The notes beneath the pieces were generated by a model. That model was not told the DNA's origin. It did not search any database and saw only the letters and a program-made list of their open reading frames with translations. Of a stretch of DNA of 64,000 nucleotides, positions 25,608 to 35,510 are shown piece after piece. The position numbers and the translations under genes were made by a program. The stretch is from Isoetes taiwanensis (Eukaryota > Streptophyta > Lycopodiopsida > Isoetales > Isoetaceae), in contig JAJEKV010000066.1 in assembly GCA_021234155.1 (NCBI GenBank), positions 4,678,537-4,742,536 of the forward strand, given 5' to 3'. Position 1 is the stretch's first letter. The number at the start of each line of letters is the position of its first letter.

Positions 25608-26708
25608 AGCCTCTAAGTGCGAGGGGGGTGTTAGGTTGGGACCTAAGTGGCCTCTGGCGCACTCTTGGAGTCATTGGCCTATCTCGCCTAATGGATGCCA
25701 AGAACCATTTGGGAAGGGTAAATTCCTATTAGTTTTCTTCCTAAATGCAAGTTTCTTTGTTTATTACTACGTTTTGGAGCAAGTAGGGCTAATCAAGGCC
25801 CTAGTTGGTTTGGATGACTCTAAGAGTGCTGGTGAGGGGGTTAGGTTGGGACCTAACTATGCTCAAGCGCACTCTTGGAGTCGTTGGTCAAAATATCGCA
25901 TTTGCTCCGGATATTGTACCCTAATGAATACACATTTTAAACGACTATATATCTTTATTATTCAAATTTTCATACATCACATATAAACCTGTTTAGTTAC
26001 AAAAGCAGCTTTGTGTTCTATTTATACATTCCTCTTGATGTACTTCACCAGTCTCATGTCTCTCGGTGTCTTTTGCGTGGAGCGTGCACGCCAATGAGTC
26101 TTCAAGTGTTGCACGACCTCCATCTCTGCCTTGCTTAATTTCTTGGTTTGTTGATGAAATCCTCCATATCTCGAATCGAAGCTAGGTCTTCTTCAACTAT
26201 TTTCTCGAACCCCTCTAAGCATGCGCGAGGAGGGTATTAGGTCCAGACCTAACTATGCCCTGGCGCACCCTTAGAGGTGTTGTCCCTTTCCGCTCTAAAC
26301 TTATCCAATTTACACAATTTAACATGCGTTTCCCACTAATTTAATCATTATAAACAAGATTCTATTATTACCTTTACCATTTGAGTAAGTTATGGTCAAT
26401 TTTTGAGGTCACTTTTAGGGATGACTCTAAGAGTGCGCGAGGAGGGGGTTAGGTCGGGGCCTAACTATACTCTGGCGCACTCTTGAAGGCATTGTTCCAA
26501 AAGTGACTTGTACTTAATGTTTTTTGATGTTTTAACATATAATTCTAGCTATTTCGAGCTTTTTAATTGGGATTTCATCTTTTATTTTATCATTTGGAGT
26601 TCCTAAGGCCAAGTTCTAGGGTTCGTATGGGGTGACTACTCTAAGAGTCTTGTGAGGGCCATTAGGTCTGAACCTAACATGCTCCTGGCGCACTCTTGGA
26701 GTCATTGG
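25608..26708. repeat. Cluster of five nested palindromes in retrotransposon leader, unit 3
   Basis: Copies at 25608-25680, 25814-25885, 26211-26277, 26422-26494 and 26633-26708, with spacing 206, 397, 211 and 211 bp. Inner arms TTAGGT/ACCTAA are present in copies one, two, three and five with loops TGGG, TGGG, CCAG and CTGA. The fourth has a changed closing base. Outer arms are intact only in the fourth; copies one, two and five have altered left arms, and the third is divergent on both sides. Confidence 0.85.
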
Positions 26709-26944
26709 CCTAAAGTGCTTGAAATTTAGTAGGCTCTCTTAAGTGCTTTTCGTCTGTTTGTTCTATCTTACCTATGTTCTCTAATTATCCTAATCCTAGA
26801 TAATTACTAACTCTACCCCGGGAAGAAAAATTTTCCCCGCTTACTCGAGGTTTGTGCTTGGGCTTTTACCTCCAAGACTGAATGTCTAGATGAGTTAGTT
26901 CCTATAGGGTTTCGGTCAGTGCTCAATCCTGGTCTGCCAAGATC

Positions 26945-26957
26945 GAGCTCGATACCA
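26945..26957 (-). promoter_or_regulatory. Primer binding site, unit 3
   Basis: The plus strand reads GAGCTCGATACCA, whose complement TGGTATCGAGCTC matches the Met-tRNA primer site with one missing base. One base separates it from LTR3, whose edge TGTGGCGACCC is intact here. Confidence 0.8.
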
Positions 26958-26958
26958 T

Positions 26959-28434
26959 TGTGGCGACCCGGCTCATATCACGATGCCCTCGATCGTATAC
27001 AAACCGGAGATCATCCCTCAAACCAAACATCCTTTCGCCGACATGAGGCCGTCCACCTAACATCGGGCCCTTGATGGTGGCCAAGAACCCGACGGGGAAG
27101 AATAAACGTGTCATTCATCCCGGTCTCCCTCGGGATAAAACCTAGCTGCGGAAGCGTAAACAAAACATGAGCACATGACATCAATCAACAATAACATACC
27201 CACCTCGAAGGGTGGTCCACCATATCCAAGAGTGGCGCAACAACACATCGATTACATCAACATAACATGGGGAAATCCTACCCGTGCTCGGACTCATGGG
27301 GAAAAGCCCGGCGGCTTTGGGGTCTCCGGATAGCAATGCATGTAATTCATGGCAAATGGATTTGGCCGGCATAGGAACATGGTCGTTGGGTAGTCCACTC
27401 CATCCGCCCCTCCTTTGCATACTTTGCGAGATAGGGTGAAAAGTATTGGAGCCCCACCAAGTAACTTCCCGGGTGAATAGCCGAGGGGCTACTACTACTT
27501 GGGTTGCATCTCCCGGTCCAGATGAGGCGAGGAGGAGATCACTCCCCTCCGGGAGGTTCATGCCAATCGCAAGCAGCTAGAGAGCCCCGCCAGATTCGAC
27601 TTCAACTCACTTTGGAAGGTGACGATCACCCCGCAGTGTCGAGCCCATACCTGGCCTCACGCAGGTGCCGTGGTATTAGGCCTAGCTCATAGCATTCCCC
27701 CCGGCCGATTGCAGCCCCGGGATCAACCGTGATTAGACAAGCTCTCCCTTGTCACCGGTCTAGCTCCGCCACCCACCCGGCCAAAGGGCTCTTATGTAAC
27801 GTGCCGCATTAATTGGGAATTAATGGGCTAAAACTAGGATCATACAACTACTTGGGCTCGGGTCTCTACCCCTTCCCAATACACAAGAGTGGCGATAGAA
27901 TGTCAAAACATCATCACAATGTAACTGAAAATAATAGAATACATCTATTCTAATCTACCTAATCATACATGGTTAGGTTCCTTTGTTAGTGTCTATCATT
28001 CTTAGGCTGTAGGGGTAAGCTATAGATAAGAATGGATGCTAAACCTCTTGAAAGAGGCCCGATAACTTGGATCTACCTATTGAATCAACCACCCACCCCG
28101 CATCTTGGCTGGCTCCCCTCCTCTCAAAGCGCCCATACTGGCGATCTCGAAGTCTGGCCGATCTTGGATCGAAGCCGCAACGAGGAGATCCGACTTCTAT
28201 GCTCCCGTTCAGGCGGAAATGCATCCTCTGCTGCTCCAATCTGAGACTCAGGGGATGAGAACTGAAAGGGTTTCCCTTTTAGGGTTTATGCCCCTTTATC
28301 CCCACGAATTTAGGGCTGGTCCCTTTTGGTCAATGGGTCATTGCCACGTGGCAAAAAGGGATTATATTCACATGTTGCTTTAACATGTGCAATATAATGG
28401 TTCACAAGGTCGTACCCTAGGGTACTACCCTTTA
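26959..28434 (-). mobile_element. Long terminal repeat 3, truncated at its 5' end
   Basis: It begins with the cleanest LTR edge in the window (TGTGGCGACCC) and follows LTR2 and LTR4 up to the sequence GGGTACTACCCTTTA. It then switches at about 28435 to unrelated transposase-like sequence. About 110 bp of the LTR, including its terminal ...GTCACA and the second U3 palindrome, are missing. The G-box (28343-28352) and first U3 palindrome (28369-28389) remain. Confidence 0.85.
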
Positions 28435-29282
28435 CGATCCTCAATGTCGGCATGCACATTGGAGGATGGTACAATAACTTGAAGTTTCCAATCATCAACG
28501 TAGTGCTTGTTTCACAAGCGTCCCACATGCCATCCAAGCAAAGAGGCAGAAGCATGAAAGTTGCCTCGTGTAACCGCACGGAGATTCGAGGATTGAATGC
28601 ATGTACACAATGGATCCGCCTAGTGTCCAAAATCCTTTTCGCACCCCATGCTTTCTTTCTATCTATATCCTCCACCTTGACTTCCCAAAAGAACCTTTTT
28701 ATATTCTTCCTCTTACTGGTTTCAGATGTGTTCATCCACTCGGATGTTCCACAAGTAAACATCTCTTCGGCAACTTCTACCACTTCATGAGCATTACCAA
28801 ATTTTATCTTTGTTGTATTTTAATTGCGCTTGTCTTAACCATCTCTTCAACTCAAAGAGCTTTGTCATCGTGTTCACCTTTCGTGGTTAGAACCAAAAAA
28901 TTCCACATCATATAGACATCGATTGTCGTTTGTGTACCCTAGCCACAAAGTAAAATGGTCTAGAAGCCTTGAATTGAGATCTTTGCACCATCCGAAAACA
29001 CATAATGTCTGTTTGGAACCCTTCCTTTACGCTCCGGATATTTGTGGTGCTTCATGAAGCGGTGTTGCACCGAACAAAGTATCGTGTTCCCTATCATCGA
29101 TACATAGTAATGTGTTTCCTTGATAATCTCATCCGCCCTTTGAGTCATACCGATATGTTATTTGAACCAAAATGGTAATCCGGTTATTGACCCGGTAGCA
29201 TCGACCGTTGCACCTCCTCTTGTTCCTTGAATGTATAGTTCTCTGCAAAATCCACCACAGAGAGACATGCATCTGCTGGGAG
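28435..29282 (-). pseudogene. Transposase-like gene, catalytic-core and C-terminal part (decayed)
   Basis: Minus-strand frames give pieces I recognise from transposon-like proteins common in seed-free plants (DUF7869-type). These are VVDFAENYTFKEQ near 29225-29270, a SDG...(Q/S)FK-like piece followed by FYFVARVH near 28920-29000, and FFWEVKVEDIDRK near 28650-28710. Their order matches that family: an early Asp in the VVDF motif, an SDG motif, then the FWEVK segment. Frameshifts separate them; the longest open part is 28310-28783, which runs into LTR3. The upstream part of the gene continues at 30391 beyond a hAT insertion. Family naming is from memory and needs a profile search. Confidence 0.6.
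29275..29282. repeat. Target site duplication, left copy
   Basis: GCTGGGAG, repeated exactly at 30391-30398. Eight base pairs is the target duplication length of hAT elements. Confidence 0.85.
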
Positions 29283-30390
29283 CAGTGTTGTTTACGTACC
29301 CGTATTTTATGTTTACGTACGTCCCGTACCTTCCTCACAGTACTATACGTACTATACCTATAAGTTGACAGGTCAAATTGAGCTCTTGTTTTATTAATAC
29401 CGTACTTAGCGTGATATCACGTAAAGTACGTATGATACGTACTTTATAAAAAAAAAAGTGCAAATGACATTAGACCTATAAAATGTGCAGGTATTGTTTT
29501 TTTTACTTCTTATTTTCTTCTTATTTTTGTGGTCATCGATTTTAGATATAAATTTATTGCGTGATTGTTTGTAGGTGAATCCAAATGAGATAGATGTCAC
29601 AAAGACTCCTGATCTTCCACCTCCTTAGCCATGATAATGATATTGATAGAGAGATTTATGAAACATATTTCCAAGAGACTATGAGCATGAAAAGAAGGAC
29701 AAGGAGTATGACAAGAGATGTAGCATCTTCATCACAAAGACTTTCTACAAGCCGAATAGGTAGGCGAAGACGAAGAAGAATTTCTTCTCGTAATAGACGT
29801 GTGACACGATCAATTTCAGCGGCGGGTTTACCAAATGAAGATGAGCTTGACATGATTAAAGAAGAAGAGGTTGGGAGTGAGGATGAGCTTATGGAAGAAG
29901 AGCATTCTTGGAAATCATCATCAGAAACAGAGTCTGATGATGAAGAGGACGAAGTAGAAGGGTGATTATTTGTGGATTTCATTTATAAAATATTGTTGTT
30001 GTAAAACTCTTTATGGTTTTTATTTTGTGGTGGAAGTAAAACTAGAACTATGAGAAGATATAACTCTCAAATAGACATATTTCGATTTCAAAGCTTTGAG
30101 AAATACTTAATTTTCTAGAGTAATATATTTTGGTTCAATTATTTAAAACTTGAAGTTCTTCATATTAGTTGTTATTGCAACTATTTTAAATGCAATACAA
30201 GAATTTATAGTTTTAAAAATTACCGAAGTATTTAACATACTATCGTAAAGTGCATTATTTTCATTATTTAATAAGTATTTTATAATTCTAAAAAACGTAT
30301 TTAAAGTACTTTTTAAATGAAAGGTATGCATATAGTATTATGCGTTAAAAATGTATAATAATACCGTGCCTTAACGTGCGACAACACCGG
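29283..30390. mobile_element. hAT-type element, 1.1 kb, inserted in the transposase-like gene
   Basis: The left end is CAGTGTTGT. The right end, read inverted, is CCGGTGTTGTCG, so both ends share GTGTTGT, a common terminus of plant hAT elements. It is flanked by the exact 8-bp duplication GCTGGGAG. Reading the host gene across the duplication with the element left out keeps one minus-strand frame open into the VVDF motif, so the insertion came after the gene was present. Subterminal DNA is full of TACGTA-type words (29292-29440), which could be transposase binding sites. At 1.1 kb it is too short for a full transposase, so it is a deletion derivative or non-autonomous copy. Confidence 0.85.
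29594..29965 (+). CDS. Basic-then-acidic protein inside the hAT element, possible transposase C-terminal remnant
   Basis: An ATG-initiated frame of 123 codons. Residues about 32-75 are basic and Ser/Arg-rich (RRTRSMTRDV, GRRRRRRISSRNRR); residues about 80-123 are acidic (DELDMIKEEEVGSEDELMEE). An overlapping upstream frame adds VNPNEIDVTKTPDLPPP, which suggests the coding sequence once extended further 5'. Its place inside a hAT element suggests the tail of the lost transposase gene, after the dimerisation domain. No catalytic or BED zinc-finger residues are present. A captured host fragment is the alternative. Confidence 0.4.
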   Translation: MSQRLLIFHLLSHDNDIDREIYETYFQETMSMKRRTRSMTRDVASSSQRLSTSRIGRRRRRRISSRNRRVTRSISAAGLPNEDELDMIKEEEVGSEDELMEEEHSWKSSSETESDDEEDEVEG

Positions 30391-30398
30391 GCTGGGAG
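30391..30398. repeat. Target site duplication, right copy
   Basis: GCTGGGAG, identical to 29275-29282. Confidence 0.85.
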
Positions 30399-30840
30399 AT
30401 TCTCCGAAGCTCCTTAAACTATTTTGCCCTCGCCATTGGTACCTGAAATTATGCAAATTGGAAAGATTTTTAGGCGCTCTTTCGGTTTATCCGTAAGCTC
30501 CTTGGGTTCTGTCTCATTGTACTGATGAGTCAGTCTCCTACCAGAACTCGAGACGTTGTCTTTTTCATAGTCAATGTACTCCCATTTCACTTTCCTATAC
30601 AAACATCGCAGGTGCAAGTGAAATTCTTAGGATGTTTGGTTCTCATCCCATTGAGTCCATCCACTAGCATTTGCATCCTCCGTCTTTGAATGCAACAAGC
30701 AACTATTGAAGTCCTTCAATTTCACAACAAACCGGGGTTTTAGCTTCTCAAAAGCTCGAAGGCGAATCTTAATTTACGGATGTTGGTCCGAAACCTCTTG
30801 AACAATAGCATCGCATGAAATGAACACTAAACTGTTGGGA
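30391..30840 (-). pseudogene. Transposase-like gene, middle part (decayed)
   Basis: The minus-strand continuation of the gene interrupted at 29283-30390. One frame (30414-30617) reads RKVKWEYIDYEKD and ends near the insertion. Upstream of it another frame gives LLFKRFLDQHPEIKIRLRAF and EKLKPWFVVKLKD, best preserved in the duplicate at 35511-35731. Phrases of the form K(I/V)..RAFEKLKPWFV precede the catalytic part in the DUF7869-type family as I remember it. At least one stop or frame change lies between the two parts. Confidence 0.55.
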
Positions 30841-30904
30841 TGTGTATACCACACCAAACCATGCACCATACCATGCCCCACACTCATCATATTCACCAGA
30901 ACGA

Positions 30905-31560
30905 GCACCTTAGTGCTGTGTACATTACCACACACCACACCACACCCCACCACACACCATACCATTCACCACACACCATACACCAAATGGTGGAGTGTGG
31001 AGTGGTGGTGGGTGTGGTGGTGGTGGTGGGGGTGGTGGTGGTGGATTGTGGTGGTGGGGGGGTGGTGGTGGTGTGTGGTGGTGGTGGGGTGTGGTGGTGG
31101 GGGTGGTGGTGGAGTGTGGTGGGTGGTGTGGTGTGGTGGTGGTGGTGGGGGTGGTGGTGGTGTGGTGTGGTGTGTGGTGTGTGTGGTGTGGTGGGTGTGG
31201 TGGTGGGGGGTGTGGTGGTCGTGGTGGTGGTGTGTGGTGGAGTGTGGTGGTGGTGGAGTGTGGTGGGGGGTGTAGTGGTGGTGGTGTGGTGTGGTGTTGT
31301 GGATTGTGGTGTGATGTGGTGGTGGTGGAGGGGTGTGGCGTGGGATGTGGTGGGATGTGTGTGCATGTGGTGGTAATGTGGTGGTCGCAAAGATGTGGTG
31401 GTAGTCTATGGTGGTGGGATAGATGGGGTGTGGTGGGGTGAGGGGGATACATTAACATGCACACACCCACATGACACCATGGACATAGCAACCAACCCAC
31501 ACCCACACCACACCACACCACACCACACACCATCACAACACCACACATCACATCACATCA
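30905..31560. repeat. GT/CA low-complexity array with inverted flanks, copy C
   Basis: About 450 bp (30988-31440) of GGTGGTGGTGTGG-type sequence on the plus strand. It is bordered by CA-rich CCACACCACACC sequence on both sides (30920-30985 and 31455-31560). The flanks are complementary to the core, so long hairpins are possible. The G-rich strand holds many GG and GGGGG runs that fit G-quadruplex patterns. All long open frames across it are low-complexity artefacts. Confidence 0.9.
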
Positions 31561-31826
31561 CTTTTATCCTATTTAAATCGACATAAAAATCTGCCTAGCT
31601 TTTGCTCTCATAAACACTTCTGAAATTGTACACCCGATAATAATTACATTCCTCTTCTAATCATTAGAAAAGGATCTGGGTCCTAAATCCTGTTCCTACG
31701 TCTGATTTTTGGCGTTTCATTCCCAATTCGCGCCAAATCGAAGAAGTTCATTCCGGCAACATGGTAGGATCCATGTTCAGAGATCACCTCTGACTATTGT
31801 AGGGTGGCGAGGAGGGCATTTGGCAC

Positions 31827-32234
31827 ATGTTAAGCGAGGGGCTCGTGATCAATCTCTCGAAGGTGGATATGCCTAAATCCACCTTCTTTGCTGATTTGAA
31901 TCAACCTAAAGGCATACAATAGGCGGATCTTTGGGCCTTCAATGGCTATGCTTGGAGTCAGATTGACAGGAAGAGAGTTCTTAGACAAGGTCCATCAGCT
32001 TATGTTACAGCTGGTATATTTGTTCTCTGTCACTTGTCCGCTCTGACTCAGCAACAACGGGTTTTACTGGCAGAATTGCGTACTTACCACCAAGGGATGC
32101 AGGAAGCACTGGCAAACCTCATCCTGTTAAATTCTGGGATGACTGCTGAAAGCTTAGATGCTTTAGTGCAGAAAACAATAATTTTGGATGCACCAGTTCT
32201 CGAGCCAGTCATACCAGCATTTCCTGTTGCTTAG
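31827..32234 (+). pseudogene. Unidentified plus-strand open frame inside the duplicated segment
   Basis: From ATG at 31827 one frame runs 136 codons to a stop at 32232-32234, broken once by TAG at 31920. The duplicate has CAACAA where this copy has CAATAG, so the stop is recent or a sequence error. Peptides include DLWAFNGYAWSQID, SALTQQQRVLLAELRTYHQG and SGMTAESLDALVQKT. The part after 32034 looks helical and Leu/Gln/Ala-rich, like a coiled coil. In the duplicate (36721-37130) indels break the frame. It is opposite in strand to the transposase-like gene, so it may sit in an intron or be captured sequence. I do not recognise the family. Confidence 0.4.
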
Positions 32235-32239
32235 GATCA

Positions 32240-32640
32240 TGCATGTAAATTTAGTTCTCGGGTACAGAGCTTTCAATGGAAAGCCAAATTTTGTAAAGCC
32301 AAATTTTGTAAGATCCTTTTTTTAATATATCATACTTTCCAACAGAGCTGTGCTTGAATCTGACAAAAAATTGTCTTTATTCAACAAAAATTTGTATCTC
32401 AGGATCAGTTAGTTATAGCTCAAATATTTTTAGACTGTACACACACCCAGTAAAGGAGTACTCAATTCTGTCATGTTCTAATAATATTCCAAACATTAAA
32501 TATTGCATTTCAGGACTAGAGTCAACTACACACAATTCACATCTTTGCATAGTACACCACAATCTTTGTACAACACAATAACCACCACATGCACCACCAC
32601 ACTAAGCACCATAACTAAGAAAACATGAATAGCAGAAATA
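32240..32640. other. AT-rich stretch without a gene
   Basis: About 400 bp of AT-rich DNA with a short direct repeat AAGCCAAATTTTGTAA at 32280-32310. It is repeated at 37140-37540. No coding signal seen. Confidence 0.6.
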
Positions 32641-33120
32641 AACTAACCTATGATTCCTCCCGGATAGTGGGCAGCATGTTCTTCTCTTACATTTCTCTCA
32701 ATCTTCTAGTTCTAACATCCTTTGTGTTAGGAGACACTTTCTGGTGTTCTCAATCCAAAATTTTTTGAATCTTTTCTATATGTTCATCCGAAATTGCATC
32801 GAATCTTTTAGCCCTCTTGTAAGAAACCCATTTCCCACCATTGTAATCGATCTCTTCCCTCTTTTTTCTTTTGCCTTTTGCGGGTTTCTTGGGTGAACAT
32901 CTAATACCTTTCCAAGATCTCATTTGGCTGATTTTGTCACTTGTTTGAGAATCGCACGGTACCCGGTCTGACATTGCAAGGCAGACTATTCTTGGCTGCT
33001 AGGCGATCATTGCCGGTAGAGAGTTGATACGGTCGCATGGAGTCCCGAGGCTCATTATAACGATGCTCTTGGCTTCCAAATCCTTTAATTCTTCACCTAT
33101 GAATTTTTCCAATGTTTTAT
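32640..33120 (-). pseudogene. Transposase-like gene, N-terminal part, copy C
   Basis: The minus-strand frame 32750-32974 gives KPAKGKRKKREEIDYNGGKW and AISDEHIEKIQKIL. The other copy (37676-37870) shows the same region in shifted frames. A HIEKIQKFW-like phrase followed by a DNA-binding-like basic region is typical of the N-terminal third of the family I assign at 28435. The upstream codons are cut off by LTR4 at 33121. Confidence 0.5.
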
Positions 33121-33121
33121 T

Positions 33122-34675
33122 CGTGGCCCCGGCTCATATCACGATGCCCGATCGTATACAAACCGGAGATCATCCCTCAAACCGGCATCGCCTTTCGTGA
33201 CATGAGGCCGTCCACCTAACGCCGGGCCCTTGATGGTGGCCAAGAAAGCGACGGGAAGAATGGACGTGTCATTCATCCCGTCTCCCCGAGATCGACCTAG
33301 GCTAGCGGAAGCGTAAATAAAACATGAGCACATGACATCAATCAACAATAACATACCCACCTCGAAGGGTGGTCCACCATATCACAGTAGCTGCAACAAC
33401 ACATCAGTACATCAACATAACATGGGGAAATCCTACCCAGGCTCAGACTCATGGGGAAAGATCGACGGCTTGGGGTCTCCGGATAGCAATGCGGGGCATT
33501 GAATTCATGGCAAATGGATTTGGGCTGGCATAGGAACATGGTCGTTGGGTAGTCCACTCCATCCGCCCCTCTGTGCATACTTTGCGAGATAGGCTGAAAA
33601 GTATTGGAGCTGGACCAGTAGCCTCTTAGGGTGAATAGCCGAGGGCTACTACTCTTGGGTTGCATCTCCCGGTCCATGAGGCGGGGAGGAGATCACTCCC
33701 CTCGGAGGTTCATGCCAATCACCGAGGCTGAGCTAGAGAGCCACCGCCGTGTCGACTTCAACTCACCGGAAGGTGGCGCATCACCCCAGTGTGTGAGCCC
33801 ATACCACGGCCTCACGCGATTGCGGGTGGTATTAGGCCTAGCTCGCGGCGCCGTCGTTCTGGCGCCAGTGGATCAACCGTGATTAGACAAGCTCTCCCTT
33901 GTCGGTGGCCGGTCTAGCTCCGCCACCCCCACCCAAAGCGGGCTCTTATGCAGCCGCATTGGTGGGAATTAATGGGCTAAAACTAGGATCATACAACTAC
34001 TTGGGCTCACGGGTCTCTACCCCCCTTCCCAATACACAAGAGTGGCGATAGAATGTCAAAACATCATCACAATGAGAACTGAAAATAATAGAATACATCT
34101 ATTCTAATCTACCTAATCATACATGGTTAGGTTCCTTTGTTAGTGTCTATCATTCTTAGGTACGTGAGGGGTCGCCTATAGATAAGAATGGATGCTAAAC
34201 CCTTGAAAGAGGGCGATAACTTGGATCTACCTATTGAATCAACCACCCACCCGCATCTTGGTCGGCTCCCCTCCTCCAAAGCGTCCATACTGGCGATCTC
34301 AAGTCTGCCGATCTTGGATCGGTGCCGCAACAGGAGATCCGACTTCTATGCTCTCCGATTCGGTGAAATGCATCCTCTGCTGCTCCAATCCGGGAGACTC
34401 GGTGAGGCGAAGGGTTTCCCTTTTAGGGTTTATGCCCCTTTATCCCACAATTTAGGGCTGGTCCTTTTGGTCAATGGGTCATTGCCCGCGTGGCAAAAAG
34501 GGATTATATTCACATGTTGCTTTAACATGTGCAATATAATGGTTCACAAGGTCGCACCCTAGGGTACTACCCTTTTGATCGCCCGTGTACATGTAAATGC
34601 AGTCGACATGTACTGAGTGACGCGGTCGATTATAATATCGATATTCATACCGTATGTTATCTTTGGAGCGTCACA
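33122..34675 (-). mobile_element. Long terminal repeat 4, inserted in the transposase-like gene
   Basis: A full-length LTR (1.55 kb). The left edge is CGTGGCCCC directly after TGTTTTAT of the host gene, with no primer binding site, so it is the 3' LTR of a minus-strand element. The right edge is GGAGCGTCACA, followed by a polypurine tract. It keeps the CACATGTT palindrome (34511-34531), while the G-box is altered and the second palindrome (34587-34613) has lost part of one arm. The other end of the inserted element is absent, so its target duplication cannot be checked. Confidence 0.9.
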
Positions 34676-34688
34676 TTCTCCCCACCTT
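34676..34688 (-). promoter_or_regulatory. Polypurine tract next to LTR4
   Basis: AAGGTGGGGAGAA on the minus strand, abutting TGTGACGCTCC of LTR4. Confidence 0.8.
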
Positions 34689-35510
34689 GAATTGATCTTT
34701 GTCAGCGATCATGAGTCTCCCCACCTTGGGCTCTTCACGTCCGCAACCAACTTGATGCATACAATTTATTACTATTATACTTACACATTTATTAAGATTA
34801 CCTTAAGGCAATATTTTTAAATCATTATTACGCCATTACATTATCAAATAACTTGTCAAATCGTAACTTCTATAAAAAAACAAGGTACTTATTAGTTTAC
34901 ATTATCACAACATTTAGTTTATCACAATTTAACACTTTCATATACAATTATTATTTAAGGTATTCTTCATTCCTTGCAACACATTCCAACAAAATTTGTG
35001 TTGCAAGTCTTGCCTATACCTAAAAAATCTGTATTAATTTTACAATATCTATAATTACACACTTACTATCTTAATTATTATAATTACTCTAAGGTAATGT
35101 TTAAGACATTACTGTACTATTTCATTATCCAATTAACTTATGACTTCATAACTTAATGCACGCAAGGTAGTTATTGCCCTTACTTAATACAATATTTAAG
35201 TGTAGAGGTTGACTTTGTTCGTTTAGAAGCCTCTCCTTGCTGGTCTTTGATGGTGTAGTTGGTCACTTGAAATCTTCCATGCCACTTTTCAAAAGCCTGA
35301 AGGTGGCACCGTTGAAAAAGATCTTTCATCTTGAACTCTTTGTCTTGGCAGCTAAAGGACGACTCTATATCCGATATTGTTTCCTTGACTCCATCGACGT
35401 CTCATACATCGAGTCCTCTTGTCGTTATCGCGTTGCCCGAAGAGTGTTGAAGATGTTGATTGCTTCACCCCTGCAAATTGCCTGACATCTCTTCGTTTGA
35501 TTTGTTACGC
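34676..35510 (-). mobile_element. Internal remnant of the retrotransposon with a 2.3-kb internal deletion
   Basis: 34676-35200 follows the AT-rich 3' part of the internal region (equivalent to 18956-19482). At about 35201 it jumps to sequence equivalent to 21780-22090. At 35511 it ends in the second copy of the host segment. Both joins have only a few shared bases. Confidence 0.85.

Larger units (their letters stand above)
18956..26957 (-). mobile_element. LTR retrotransposon internal region, unit 3
   Basis: An 8.0-kb internal region between LTR2 and LTR3, closely similar to unit 2 with frequent short indels concentrated at CG-rich words. Like unit 2 it has an AT-rich 3' part (19040-20700), a GC-richer middle with short minus-strand open tracts, and a leader with five nested palindromes. 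No reverse transcriptase, integrase or protease motif was found by eye in any frame. Confidence 0.75.
1..28434 (-). mobile_element. Tandem array of LTR retrotransposon units sharing LTRs
   Basis: The same sequence recurs with a period of about 9.57 kb: position 1 matches about 9650 and 19230, and LTR starts lie at 7814, 17387 and 26959. Each unit has an LTR, a purine tract at one LTR edge and a tRNA-like primer binding site at the other. This gives the order internal-LTR-internal-LTR-internal-LTR on the minus strand. Units two and three are much closer to each other than to unit one, which contains many short unalignable blocks. The left end lies outside the window and the right end is cut inside the third LTR. 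Unequal recombination between LTRs is the usual explanation for such shared-LTR arrays; an assembly artefact is the alternative. Confidence 0.85.
30598..33120. repeat. Duplicated 2.5-kb segment, copy C
   Basis: Matches 35511-38008 from TACAAACATCGCAGG to CAATGTTTTAT. It contains the middle of the transposase-like gene, the GT/CA array, a plus-strand open frame, an AT-rich stretch and the gene's N-terminal part. Its right edge coincides with the terminus of LTR4, so an LTR element is inserted exactly where the other copy continues uninterrupted. Confidence 0.9.

Noticed and set aside
29656-29982. Ser-rich minus-strand frame of 108 codons
   Set aside because: It is the reverse complement of the acidic plus-strand frame in the hAT element.
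30820-31551. Long open frames of Val/Gly/Trp/Cys or His/Thr/Pro repeats on both strands
   Set aside because: They are translations of the GT/CA low-complexity array; all frames are open because the sequence lacks stop words.
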